From Kingella pumchi (lineage in GTDB: Bacteria > Pseudomonadota > Gammaproteobacteria > Burkholderiales > Neisseriaceae), in assembly GCF_022288825.1 (NCBI RefSeq), contig NZ_JAKOOW010000008.1:324-60575 (forward strand): 60,252 nucleotides of DNA. Reading direction: 5' to 3'. Every line of letters starts with the position of its first letter. Position 1 is the first letter of the stretch. Below the pieces are notes generated by a model. The model saw only the letters and a list, made by a program, of their open reading frames with translations, was not told the DNA's origin and did not search any database. Both the position numbers and the translations under genes were made by a program. Shown here one piece after another: positions 18,167 through 26,548 of this stretch.

Positions 18167-19555
18167 ATGAAATTATTTCAAAGAATTTTCGCCACGTTCT
18201 GTATGGTCATCATCTGCGCCATCTTCGTGGCGAGTTTTTCTGTGTGGCTCTTGCAGACCCGCATGGTGGAAAACCATTTCCAGCGTACGCGCACCATGGA
18301 AATCAACCTGCTCTCCAACGCGCTCACCACCTTTCAGGCGCAGGGCGAAGACGCCACGCGCAACCTGCTCGAGCGCTGGCGCAGCGATCCGTCGGCGCAG
18401 AACGTCATCATCATCACCGGCGACAACAAACAGGACATTCTCGGCCGCAGCGTGCAGCCGGACGAAGTGGCGCACGCCTATGATTTCGCCCTGAAAAACC
18501 CCAATTCCAATCTGTCGGCCATCTATTACGACCCCTTTGGCGAAGAGTATCTGTTTTTTATCCGCGATTTCGACAAAAACACCGTCAAACCGATGCCCGG
18601 CCTGCTGATTCCCGGTCTGTCGGTGGCGCCGGTATGGCACGAATTCATCATTTTGGCGGTTACCCTGATTGTCGGCCTGCTGCTGGCCTATATCCTGGCC
18701 AGCAATATTTCCCGCCCGATCCGAATTTTGGAAAAAGGCATGAACCGGCTGGCATCCGGCGATTTGAACGCCCGCGTCTCGCAGCAGCTGGACGATCGCA
18801 AAGACGAGCTGGCCAGCCTGGGCGTGCATTTTGACCGCATGGCCGCGCAGTTGCAGAAGCTGGTGGAAAAAGAGCGCCACCTGCTGCACCACGTTTCCCA
18901 CGAGATGCGCTCGCCGCTGGCGCGGATACAGGCGCTGCTTGGCTTGTTGCACATGCAGCCGCAAAAGCAGGAAGTGTATCTGGGCAAGCTCGAAAGCGAA
19001 CTGACACGGATGGATGCTTTGGTGGGCGAACTCTTGACCCTGTCGCGGCTGGAAACCGCCAACACCCCGCTGGAAAAAGAACCCTTCGCCCTGCTGCCCT
19101 TTTTAGAGCAGCTGGTAGAAGACAGCCAGCCGGTGGCGCAGCAAAACGAGCAGACCGTATCGCTCGAAGTGCGCGGCATCAATCCGGAAGCCCGCTTTAA
19201 CGGCAACGAAGGCTATCTCTACCGCGCTTTTGATAACGTTATCCGCAACGCGATGAACTACAGCCCCGCCGGCAGCACCATTCTTTTGAGCTGCCACGAA
19301 GACCGCCACCACCTGCACATCGAAATCACCGACAACGGCCCGGGCATCCGCGAAGACCAGATTCCGCACATCTTCACCGCCTTTTACCGCGCCGACAGCA
19401 GCGGCAACAAACCCGGCACCGGCCTGGGGCTGGCGCTGGCGCGGCACATTGCCGAGCAGCACGATGGCAAAATCCTGGCCGAAAACGTCAGCCCAAGCGG
19501 CCTGAAGATCCACTTTATCCTGCCCAAAACCCAGCTGCCGGGCGGCAAAAAATAG
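18167..19555 (+). CDS. misS: sensor histidine kinase, MisS/CpxA type
   Basis: A 462-residue inner-membrane kinase. A first transmembrane helix (about residues 7-27) and a second (about 155-178) frame a periplasmic sensor; HAMP follows (about 180-235); the HisKA box HHVSHEMRSPLARIQ has the phosphorylated His at 245; the ATP domain has FDNVIRNAMNYSP (N box), ITDNGPGIRED (G1) and GTGLGLALARHI (G2). It pairs with the regulator immediately upstream. A DUS-based terminator follows the stop, so the operon ends here. Confidence 0.92.
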   Translation: MKLFQRIFATFCMVIICAIFVASFSVWLLQTRMVENHFQRTRTMEINLLSNALTTFQAQGEDATRNLLERWRSDPSAQNVIIITGDNKQDILGRSVQPDEVAHAYDFALKNPNSNLSAIYYDPFGEEYLFFIRDFDKNTVKPMPGLLIPGLSVAPVWHEFIILAVTLIVGLLLAYILASNISRPIRILEKGMNRLASGDLNARVSQQLDDRKDELASLGVHFDRMAAQLQKLVEKERHLLHHVSHEMRSPLARIQALLGLLHMQPQKQEVYLGKLESELTRMDALVGELLTLSRLETANTPLEKEPFALLPFLEQLVEDSQPVAQQNEQTVSLEVRGINPEARFNGNEGYLYRAFDNVIRNAMNYSPAGSTILLSCHEDRHHLHIEITDNGPGIREDQIPHIFTAFYRADSSGNKPGTGLGLALARHIAEQHDGKILAENVSPSGLKIHFILPKTQLPGGKK

Positions 19556-19613
19556 TTTTCAGGCTGCCTTGTCTGGAGTCGTGCAACAAAGGACAAAGGC
19601 AGCCTGAAAAAAA
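19556..19613 (+). terminator. misRS terminator (inverted DUS)
   Basis: TTTTCAGGCTGCCTTGTC pairs with GACAAAGGCAGCCTGAAAA, a long near-perfect stem with a loop of about 18 bases. Confidence 0.6.
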
Positions 19614-19648
19614 GCAGAAAATCCCCTGTACGCCGCCGCGTTTTGTGG

Positions 19649-19686
19649 CATAATCCGCGCTCCCGTCGGCGCACGAGCGCGGCGGG
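19649..19686 (+). promoter_or_regulatory. rpsO promoter -10 and leader hairpin
   Basis: CATAAT (19649-19654) is a likely -10. Beginning 7 nt downstream the leader can form CCCGTC-G-GCGC-ACGA-GCGC-GGCGGG (19662-19686), ten pairs with one bulged base. A short GCC-GCAA-GGC hairpin followed by seven T residues (19731-19747) lies just before the ribosome binding site. Ribosomal protein S15 autoregulates through its leader in many bacteria; the structure here is a candidate only. Confidence 0.45.
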
Positions 19687-19764
19687 TTCGGAGTTTGAGC
19701 AGGTTGCTTTGCCAGCTGGCCAAACTTGTCGCCGCAAGGCTTTTTTTATTTTAGGAAATTCATC

Positions 19765-20034
19765 ATGGCTCTGTCCGTAGAACAAAAAGCGCAAATCGTT
19801 AAAGACTTCCAACGCAAAGAAGGCGATACCGGCTCTTCAGAAGTGCAAATCGCCCTTCTGACTTTCCGTATCAACGACTTGGCGCCCCACTTCAAAGCAA
19901 ACCCCAAAGACAAACACAGCCGCCGCGGCCTGCTGAAAATGGTCAGCGCCCGCCGCCGCCTGCTGGCCTACCTGCGCCGCACCGATGCGGAAACTTACCG
20001 CAACGTGATTTCCCGTCTGGGTCTGCGCAAATAA
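19765..20034 (+). CDS. rpsO: 30S ribosomal protein S15
   Basis: The 89-residue protein binds the central domain of 16S rRNA early in 30S assembly. The sequence carries the universal features KDFQRKEGDTGSSEVQIALL, the HFKANPKDKHSRRGLL segment and RRRLLAYLRR. The ATG at 19765 follows TTAGGAAATTCATC; a longer frame from 19726 would read through the leader and is rejected. pnp, its neighbour in many bacteria, is not adjacent. The terminator pairs two different DUS dialects. Confidence 0.97.
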   Translation: MALSVEQKAQIVKDFQRKEGDTGSSEVQIALLTFRINDLAPHFKANPKDKHSRRGLLKMVSARRRLLAYLRRTDAETYRNVISRLGLRK

Positions 20035-20043
20035 GACCTGCGT

Positions 20044-20075
20044 TTTCAGGCTGCCTGAGTTTTCAGGTAGCCTTA
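20044..20075 (+). terminator. rpsO terminator built from two DUS dialects
   Basis: AGGCTGCCTGA pairs with TCAGGTAGCCT using one G-U wobble, followed by TTATTTGT. The second arm is AGGCTACCTGAA on the minus strand (20062-20073), which from memory is the Eikenella-type DUS. Confidence 0.65.
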
Positions 20076-20147
20076 TTTGTAGCTGTTGCGAATCCGGCAG
20101 CCTGAAAGCCGGATTGTTTTCCCCAAACCACCGTAAACGAGAAACCC

Positions 20148-20897
20148 ATGAAAAAACTGCTGATGCTGGCGGCACTTTCCGCCGCTGCCGCGCTGCCGCT
20201 GCAGGCTACCGCCAAAGACATTTCCCGTGCCGTTCCGACGGTCGAGCAGGCCGTGCGCCACAACAAAGCGCCGAAGATTGCCAAACCGGCGCCCGCCAAC
20301 CAAATCATCGCCTACTACAGCGCCGACAGCGAACGCGCCGACGGCCCGCAGGCCGGCGGCTATTACCGCGTGCTGCTCGGCCACACCAAAGACGGCGCAG
20401 CCGTGGTTCAGGATTTTTATCAGGACAGCAAAGCCAAACAGATCGATCCCGTTGCCATGCGCAAAGACGCCGATCCTACTGACTTTGATGCCGAAAGTAC
20501 CGAAGGGCGCACCATTTGGTATTCGCCCGAAGGCAAGCTGACCAATTTTGCCGACCATGAAAAAGGCGAGCTGGTTTACTCGGTTTCTTATGTTGACGGC
20601 AAGCCGGCGCTGGAAATCCGCAAAGACCCGCGCGACAAAAGCCGCGAAAGCCAGATTATTTATGATGAGCACGGCCAGGTCTTGATGGAGATTGAAGAGA
20701 CAGGCAAGGGTGTCAAAACCGTTGCCTACCGCAGCAACGGCTCCAAACTTGCCGAGACCTTCACGCCCAAAGGCGGCGAAATCAGCCACAAATGGTGGAC
20801 GGCCGCCGGCAAGGAAACCGATCAGGAAAGCGTAATCGGCGAACTGCTGACTTTGGAAAAACGCGTCCGCAACCGCATGGACGCCATCTCCAACTAA
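20148..20897 (+). CDS. putative secreted protein with MORN-like text repeats
   Basis: A 249-residue protein with a clean signal peptide (MKKLLMLAALSAAAALPLQATA, cleavage after about residue 22). The mature chain has repeated short strands such as IWYSPEGKLTNF, VYSVSYVDGKPALEI, IIYDEHGQVLMEI and VAYRSNGSKLAETFTPKG, a pattern like the beta-hairpin repeats of MORN or YwqK-type proteins. Function unknown; an envelope or periplasmic location is inferred. It is flanked by its own strong terminator and is not in an operon. Confidence 0.7.
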   Translation: MKKLLMLAALSAAAALPLQATAKDISRAVPTVEQAVRHNKAPKIAKPAPANQIIAYYSADSERADGPQAGGYYRVLLGHTKDGAAVVQDFYQDSKAKQIDPVAMRKDADPTDFDAESTEGRTIWYSPEGKLTNFADHEKGELVYSVSYVDGKPALEIRKDPRDKSRESQIIYDEHGQVLMEIEETGKGVKTVAYRSNGSKLAETFTPKGGEISHKWWTAAGKETDQESVIGELLTLEKRVRNRMDAISN

Positions 20898-20912
20898 ACG
20901 CACAATCGCACC

Positions 20913-20955
20913 AAACCCCGCTGGTTTTCAGGCAGCCTGAAAAGCAGCGGGGTTT
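20913..20955 (+). terminator. terminator nesting a DUS
   Basis: AAACCCCGCTG pairs with CAGCGGGGTTT, with TTCAGGCAGCCTGAA inside as an inner stem, then TGTTTG. Confidence 0.75.
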
Positions 20956-21004
20956 GTTTGTATGCCCAATACCGACCACGGATAAAACGGAGCAGGGCGC
21001 AAAA

Positions 21005-21036
21005 AAAGCAGCCTGAAAACTTTTCAGGCTGCCTTT
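21005..21036. terminator. aceF terminator (inverted DUS)
   Basis: AAAGCAGCCTGAAAA pairs with TTTTCAGGCTGCCTTT between two convergent genes. Confidence 0.65.
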
Positions 21037-21052
21037 GTATTGTCCGCGCGTT

Positions 21053-22690
21053 TTACAGCATAATGCGGCGGAAGTCCTGCAACAGCTTGGCGAGGAACAC
21101 GGTGAAGCGCATACCGGCGGCGCCGTCGATGACGCGGTGGTCGAACGAGAGCGACAGCGGGCACATCAGGCGCGGCTCGAATGCGGAGCCGTTCCAAACC
21201 GGTTTCATCTGCGATTTGCACACGCCCAAGATGGCGACTTCGGGGGCGTTGACAATCGGGGTGAAGCCGGTGCCGCCGATGCCGCCGAGGCTGGAAATGG
21301 TAAAGCACGCGCCCTGCATTTCCTGCGGTTTGAGCTTGCCTTCACGGGCTTTTTTGCTCAACTCGGTCAGCTCTTGACTGATTTCTTTCAGGCCTTTTTT
21401 GTCCACGTCTTTGATTACCGGTACAACCAAGCCGTTGGGCGTGTCGGCGGCAAAGCCGATGTGGAAGTATTTTTTCAGCACCAGATTATCGCCATCCAGC
21501 GAGGAGTTGAACTCGGGGAAGGCTTTGAGCGCGGCCACGGAAGCCTTGATGATAAAGGCCAGCGGCGAGAGTTTCACGCCTTCGCGCTCCCACTCTTTGT
21601 TGAGCTGTTTGCGGAATTCTTCCAGCTCGGTCATGTCGGCTTCGTCGTGAACGGTAACGTGCGGAATCACCACCCAGTTGCGCGACAGGTTTTGGCCGGA
21701 GATTTTTTTGATGCGGGAGAGTTCTTTGACTTCGATTTCGCCGAACTTGGCAAAATCCACTTTCGGCCACGGCAGCAGATCCAAACCGCCGCCGAGCGAT
21801 GCGCCGGCCGCTGCGGGTTTGCCCGCGCCGCCCTGCATGGCGGATTTGACGAAGGCTTTGATGTCGTCTTTGGTGATGCGGCCTTTGGTGCCGCTGCCTT
21901 TGACCAGGCTCAGATCGACGCCCAGTTCGCGCGCCAGTTTGCGGGCGGAAGGGCCGGCGTGGGCTTTGGCGAAACCGGCTTCGTTGACAGGGGTGCTGCC
22001 GAAGGCGGCCACCGGTACGGCGGGAGCGGCAGCCGGTGCGGGAGCGGCCGTCTGAACGGGTGCGGGAGCAGGCGCGGCGGCCTGTGCGGCAGGAGCAGCC
22101 TGAACGGGTGCGGCTGCGGCGGCACCGCTGGCGGCAACGTCGATAATCAGGCTGCCTTCGGAAACTTTGTCGCCCACTTTCACGTGCACGGCGGTAACGG
22201 TGCCGGCGGCGGTGCAGGGCACGTCCATGGTGGCTTTGTCGGTTTCCAAGGTAATCAGGGTTTGGTCTTCGGCCACGCTGTCGCCGACTTTGATTTCGAC
22301 GGCGATCACGTCCACATCGCTGTGGCCGCCGATATCGGGCACGACCACCTGTACGGTGGCGCCGCCTGCGGCAGGGGCAGCCTGAACGGGCGCGGCGGCG
22401 GGCTGTTCGGCCGGTGCGGGCGCGGCAGCCGGAGCGGCGGCTGTGCCTGCGCCGTCGGTTTCCACCAGCAGAATCACGCCGCCTTCGGAGATTTTGTCGC
22501 CGACTTTGACTTTGACTTCTTTGACCACGCCGGCATCGGTGGCGGGCACGTCCATAGTCGCCTTGTCGGTTTCCAGGGTGATCAGGGTGTCGTCCACGGC
22601 GATGGTGTCGCCGGCTTTGACTTCGACGGCGATGATGTCGACGTTTTCGTGTCCGCCGATATCGGGGACTTTGATTTCTACGATGCTCAT
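21053..22690 (-). CDS. aceF: pyruvate dehydrogenase E2, dihydrolipoamide acetyltransferase
   Basis: A 545-residue E2 subunit. Two lipoyl domains (about residues 1-75 and 110-185) each carry the lipoylation motif ETDKATMDVP, separated by Ala/Pro-rich linkers. The E3-binding domain follows (AGPSARKLARELGVDL, about 245-280), then the acetyltransferase core ending in the catalytic SFDHRVIDGAAGMRF with the active His and Asp. It passes acetyl groups from E1 (aceE, upstream) to CoA. A lipoprotein gene separates it from aceE, and no E3 gene (lpdA) follows. Confidence 0.97.
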   Translation of the reverse strand: MSIVEIKVPDIGGHENVDIIAVEVKAGDTIAVDDTLITLETDKATMDVPATDAGVVKEVKVKVGDKISEGGVILLVETDGAGTAAAPAAAPAPAEQPAAAPVQAAPAAGGATVQVVVPDIGGHSDVDVIAVEIKVGDSVAEDQTLITLETDKATMDVPCTAAGTVTAVHVKVGDKVSEGSLIIDVAASGAAAAAPVQAAPAAQAAAPAPAPVQTAAPAPAAAPAVPVAAFGSTPVNEAGFAKAHAGPSARKLARELGVDLSLVKGSGTKGRITKDDIKAFVKSAMQGGAGKPAAAGASLGGGLDLLPWPKVDFAKFGEIEVKELSRIKKISGQNLSRNWVVIPHVTVHDEADMTELEEFRKQLNKEWEREGVKLSPLAFIIKASVAALKAFPEFNSSLDGDNLVLKKYFHIGFAADTPNGLVVPVIKDVDKKGLKEISQELTELSKKAREGKLKPQEMQGACFTISSLGGIGGTGFTPIVNAPEVAILGVCKSQMKPVWNGSAFEPRLMCPLSLSFDHRVIDGAAGMRFTVFLAKLLQDFRRIML

Positions 22691-22739
22691 GTTTTTCCTT
22701 AGGTTATTTGTTTAGGGAAAGGGTTTCAGGCTGCTTGGG

Positions 22740-22749
22740 GCCGTCTGAA
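22740..22749 (+). repeat. canonical neisserial DUS core (GCCGTCTGAA)
   Basis: A 10-mer match to the Neisseria dialect between aceF and the lipoprotein gene, adjacent to a Kingella-dialect copy. Confidence 0.7.
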
Positions 22750-22760
22750 AAACAGGCTTT

Positions 22761-23363
22761 CTAACGCCTGCTGCATTTGACGGCGTTTGCCAGCGGCACG
22801 GCTTTCAGGCTGCCGTCGGCGGCGATGTCGTACACGGCGACGCCGCAGGCTTTGCCGCTCACGCCGACCACTTCATAGTCGTGTCCGGCTTCGGGCACGA
22901 AAGAAGCGGCGCGCGAAGTGCAGCTGCCTTCGTTGGTGTGGACGGTGTAAGCAGGCGTTTGAAGCGTGTTGGTCAGGCCGACAAAGGCGGTTTCCACGTT
23001 GACGGCTTTGCCTGCGGGCACGGCCATTTCGCGGAAGAAGGCGCGCGAAAGAATGCCGTTTTTGCTGCCGAGGGCTTTGCTGTTTTCGGTGGCGGGAATG
23101 CCGATGCTGTGGCTTTTCACCGAGCCGACCAGCGAGCCGAAGGCGTCGCCCATGCTGCCGCCGATATTGCTTTTTTGCCCGCGCTCGCCGGCGGCGCAGT
23201 CGATGCCGCTGGTGATCAGGGTGGGCTTTTGGTTTTGGCCGTACAGGCGGATGCGCGCCTGCGTGCCGCTGTCGTAGCCGCCGCCCTGTTGGACGACGGG
23301 GGCGGGGCTGGAACAGGCGGCCAGCAGCAGGATTGCGGCAGTGCCGGTAAACGAAAGTTTCAT
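22761..23363 (-). CDS. putative lipoprotein between aceE and aceF
   Basis: A 200-residue protein with signal peptide and lipobox LLLAACSSP (Cys about residue 17). The mature part has a Gly-rich middle (IGGSMGDAFGSLVGSVKS) and several Cys residues that could form disulphides. No family was recognised. I start at the ATG at 23363 rather than the TTG at 23375, because it gives a standard signal peptide. It interrupts the expected aceE-aceF adjacency on the same strand, so it may be co-transcribed with aceE despite the DUS hairpins around it. Confidence 0.7.
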   Translation of the reverse strand: MKLSFTGTAAILLLAACSSPAPVVQQGGGYDSGTQARIRLYGQNQKPTLITSGIDCAAGERGQKSNIGGSMGDAFGSLVGSVKSHSIGIPATENSKALGSKNGILSRAFFREMAVPAGKAVNVETAFVGLTNTLQTPAYTVHTNEGSCTSRAASFVPEAGHDYEVVGVSGKACGVAVYDIAADGSLKAVPLANAVKCSRR

Positions 23364-23433
23364 GGCGGTTTCCAAGATGGGCTTTCAGGCTGCCTTGAAG
23401 TGTTTAAAGGCAGCCTGAAAGCAGATTTCTCTT

Positions 23434-23445
23434 TTCAGACGGCCT
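23434..23445 (-). repeat. AG-DUS (AGGCCGTCTGAA), Neisseria dialect
   Basis: An exact 12-mer on the minus strand in the 228-bp spacer between aceE and the lipoprotein gene. Confidence 0.8.
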
Positions 23446-23479
23446 TTTCAGGCTGCCTTATCTGGCGGTTTTCGGTTTT

Positions 23480-23491
23480 TTCAGACGACCT
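23480..23491 (-). repeat. AGGTCGTCTGAA, mucosa-type DUS dialect
   Basis: An exact 12-mer on the minus strand; from memory this is the dialect described for Neisseria mucosa. It lies 34 bp from the AG-DUS. Confidence 0.7.
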
Positions 23492-23591
23492 TTGAATAGT
23501 TGCCAGAAGGCTGTCTGAGAATCTTTTTGAAAAGCTTGAAGGCGGCAGCCTGAAAACTTTGGGATACGGTTTTCAGGCTGCCTTATCCGCC

Positions 23592-26276
23592 TTAGCGTTT
23601 CCAGCTCGGCGCGGTGTCGGTCTGGATGCCGTATTTGGCGATGGCCTGCTGCACGGTTTCTTTGCCGATTTTGCCTTGCTCGGCCAGGGCGTTGAGCGCG
23701 GTTATGGCGACGTGGTAGCGGTCGACTTCAAAGAAGGAGCGCAGGTTGGCGCGGCTGTCGGAGCGGCCGAAACCGTCGGTGCCCAGGACGTGGTAGTCGT
23801 TGGGGATGTAGGCGCGGATGCGGTCGGCGAAGCTGCGCACGTAGTCGGTGGCGGCGACAACGGGGCCTTCGCGGCCTTGCAGCTGGGCGGTTACGAAGGG
23901 AGTTTTCTGCTCGCCCATGGGGTGCAGCAGGTTGTGGCGTTCGACTTCGATGGCATCACGGTGCAGCAGGTTGAAGGACGGGCAGGACCAGATGTCTGCT
24001 TCGACGTTGAAATCGTTTTTCAGCAGCTCGGCGGCGGCAATCACTTCTTGCAGGATGGTGCCGGAGCCCATCAGTTGTACGCGTTTGTCGCCTTTGCCGC
24101 CTTCCCGCAGCAGGTACATGCCTTTGAGTATCTGCTCTTCGATGCCTTCACGCTGGGGCAGGGCGGGGTGGGTGTAGTTTTCGTTCATCAGGGTGATGTA
24201 GAAGAAGACGTCTTCGTTATCGACGTACATTCTCTGCAGACCGCTGTGGACGATTACGGCCACTTCGTAGGAGAAGGTGGGGTCGTAGGTTACGCAGTTG
24301 GGGATCAGGTCGGCCTGGATTTGGCTGTGACCGTCTTCGTGCTGCAAACCTTCGCCGTTGAGCGTGGTGCGGCCGGCAGTGCCGCCGAGCAAGAAGCCGC
24401 GCGCGTGCATGTCGCCCGCCGCCCAGGCCAAATCGCCTACGCGCTGGAAGCCGAACATGGAGTAATAGATGTAGAAGGGAATCATGGCGAAGCGGTTGTT
24501 GGCGTAGCTGCTGGCGGCGGCAATCCAGTCGGCCATCGCGCCCGGTTCGTTGATGCCTTCCTGCAGGATTTGGCCGTCAACCGATTCTTTGTAGAACATC
24601 AGCTGGTCTTTGTCCTGCGGGGTGTACTGCTGGCCTTTGGGGTTCCAGATGCCGTATTGGCGGAACATGCCTTCCATGCCGAAGGTGCGGCTTTCGTCGG
24701 GAACGATGGGGACGATGCGCCGGCCGATCTGCTTGTCTTTGAGCAGGGTGGCGAGAATGCGCACGAAGGCCATGGTGGTGGAGAATTCGCGGTCGCCGCT
24801 CGATTGCAGCTGGGCGTCGAAGTCGCTCAAGGCGGGCATCGGCAGGGCTTCGTTGTTGGGGTTGCGCTGGGGCAGGTAGCCGCCCAGGGCGTTGCGGCGC
24901 TCACGCAGGTATTTCATTTCTTCGCTGTCTTCGGGGAAGCGGAAGTAGGGCAGATCGCCGCTGTCAATCTGCTCGTCGGTTACCGGAATGCCGAAGCGGT
25001 CGCGGAACTGTTTGAGCGATTTGACGTCCATTTTCTTCGCCTGGTGGGCGATGTTCTGGCCTTCGCCGGATGCGCCCATGCCGTAGCCTTTGATGGTTTT
25101 GGCCAGGATGACGGTGGGGCGGCCGCCGGCGTTGTTCACCGCTTCGTGGTAGGCGGCATAGACTTTGTGCGGGTCGTGGCCGCCGCGGTTCAGCGCCCAG
25201 ATTTCGTCGTCGGACATATCGGCGACCATCGCTTTGAGTTCGGGCGTGTTGAAGAAATGCTCGCGCACATAGGCGCCGTCTTTGGATTTGTAGGTCTGGT
25301 AGTCGCCGTCGAGACACTCTTCCATGCGCTGTTTGAGCACGTTGTTGGTGTCGCGGGCGAGCAGGCCGTCCCAGCGGCTGCCCCAAATCACTTTCAGCAC
25401 GTTCCAGCCGGCGCCGCGGAAGTTGCCTTCCAATTCCTGGATGATTTTGCCGTTGCCGCGCACCGGGCCGTCCAAGCGCTGCAGGTTGCAGTTGATGACG
25501 AAAATCAGGTTGTCCAAGCCTTCGCGGGCGGCCAGCGCGATGGCGCCCTGGCTTTCGGGTTCGTCCATTTCGCCGTCGCCGCAGAAGCACCAGACTTTGC
25601 GGCCTTTGGTTTTGGCCAAGCCGCGCGATTCAAGGTATTTCAGGAAGCGCGCCTGGTAAATCGCCATCAGGGGGCCAAGACCCATGGATACGGTGGGGAA
25701 CTGCCAAAAGTCGGGCAGAAGGTGCGGGTGCGGGTAGGACGGCAGGCCGTTGCCGCCGACTTCCTGACGGAAATTGTTGAGCTGCTCTTCGCTCAGACGG
25801 CCTTCGACATAGGCACGGGCGTAAAATCCCGGGGCGGAGTGGCCTTGGATGTAGATCAGATCGCCTTCTTCGCCGGCGGCTTCGTTTTTGGCACGCCAAA
25901 AGTGGTTGAAACCGACGTCGTACAAAGTGGCCGAAGACTGGAAGGACGCGATGTGGCCGCCCAGTTCGAGATTTTTCTTACCGGCGCGCAGCACCATCGC
26001 CGCCGCATTCCAGCGGATGATCGAGCGGATGCGGTGCTCGAGTTCGTGGTTGCCGGGGGATTTTTGCTCTTTGCCCACCGGAATGGTGTTCAGATAGGCG
26101 GTGGTGGCGTCAAACGGCAGGTGCACGCCGCGGCGGCGGGTGTATTTGACCAGGTTTTCCAATAAGAAATGCGCCCGCTCCGAGCCTTCGTTTTCCAGCA
26201 CGGAACTGAGCGCATCCAGCCATTCTTGGGTTTCGATAGGATCAGCGTCGTTCATATCGTTATAGGTTTGGGACAT
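23592..26276 (-). CDS. aceE: pyruvate dehydrogenase E1 component
   Basis: A homodimeric-type E1 of 894 residues that decarboxylates pyruvate using thiamine diphosphate. The ThDP signature begins CFCGDGEMDEPESQGAIALA and ends with the Asn-rich NLIFVINCNLQ (about residues 225-260). SAPGFYARAYVEGRLSEEQ and GEGLQHEDGHSQ are also typical of the AceE family. Length agrees with E. coli AceE (887 residues). The ATG at 26276 is preceded by AGAAAGGATGCACC. It is the first gene of the ace run. Confidence 0.97.
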   Translation of the reverse strand: MSQTYNDMNDADPIETQEWLDALSSVLENEGSERAHFLLENLVKYTRRRGVHLPFDATTAYLNTIPVGKEQKSPGNHELEHRIRSIIRWNAAAMVLRAGKKNLELGGHIASFQSSATLYDVGFNHFWRAKNEAAGEEGDLIYIQGHSAPGFYARAYVEGRLSEEQLNNFRQEVGGNGLPSYPHPHLLPDFWQFPTVSMGLGPLMAIYQARFLKYLESRGLAKTKGRKVWCFCGDGEMDEPESQGAIALAAREGLDNLIFVINCNLQRLDGPVRGNGKIIQELEGNFRGAGWNVLKVIWGSRWDGLLARDTNNVLKQRMEECLDGDYQTYKSKDGAYVREHFFNTPELKAMVADMSDDEIWALNRGGHDPHKVYAAYHEAVNNAGGRPTVILAKTIKGYGMGASGEGQNIAHQAKKMDVKSLKQFRDRFGIPVTDEQIDSGDLPYFRFPEDSEEMKYLRERRNALGGYLPQRNPNNEALPMPALSDFDAQLQSSGDREFSTTMAFVRILATLLKDKQIGRRIVPIVPDESRTFGMEGMFRQYGIWNPKGQQYTPQDKDQLMFYKESVDGQILQEGINEPGAMADWIAAASSYANNRFAMIPFYIYYSMFGFQRVGDLAWAAGDMHARGFLLGGTAGRTTLNGEGLQHEDGHSQIQADLIPNCVTYDPTFSYEVAVIVHSGLQRMYVDNEDVFFYITLMNENYTHPALPQREGIEEQILKGMYLLREGGKGDKRVQLMGSGTILQEVIAAAELLKNDFNVEADIWSCPSFNLLHRDAIEVERHNLLHPMGEQKTPFVTAQLQGREGPVVAATDYVRSFADRIRAYIPNDYHVLGTDGFGRSDSRANLRSFFEVDRYHVAITALNALAEQGKIGKETVQQAIAKYGIQTDTAPSWKR

Positions 26277-26548
26277 GGTGCATCCTTTCTGTAAGTTCGA
26301 TTCGAAATGGCGCCGTTTGGCCGCGGGCGGGAAAACGGCGCCGAAAGTGGGCAGATTGTAGCTTCAAACGGTAATAAGTGGCAAATCGCAGGCGTTTGGA
26401 TTTGGCTATCGTGTGGCGCTTTAGGGCAGCCTGAAAACGCCTGCGCCGCCACGGCGGCAGCGATTGGGCTTAAAATGCGCGCTTTTGGCCTGAGCGCGCG
26501 GTTTGGCGGCTTTCAGGCTGCCTGAAAACCCGCTGCCCGAAACGATTT

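Noticed and set aside
21035..22702. 555-codon open frame on the plus strand
   Set aside because: Antisense shadow of aceF; Gly/Cys-rich runs arise from its Ala/Pro linkers.
23559..26165. 868-codon open frame on the plus strand
   Set aside because: It runs antisense to aceE, whose protein is unmistakable; long antisense frames are common in GC-rich coding DNA, and the translation is low-complexity Ala/Gly/Val/Phe.
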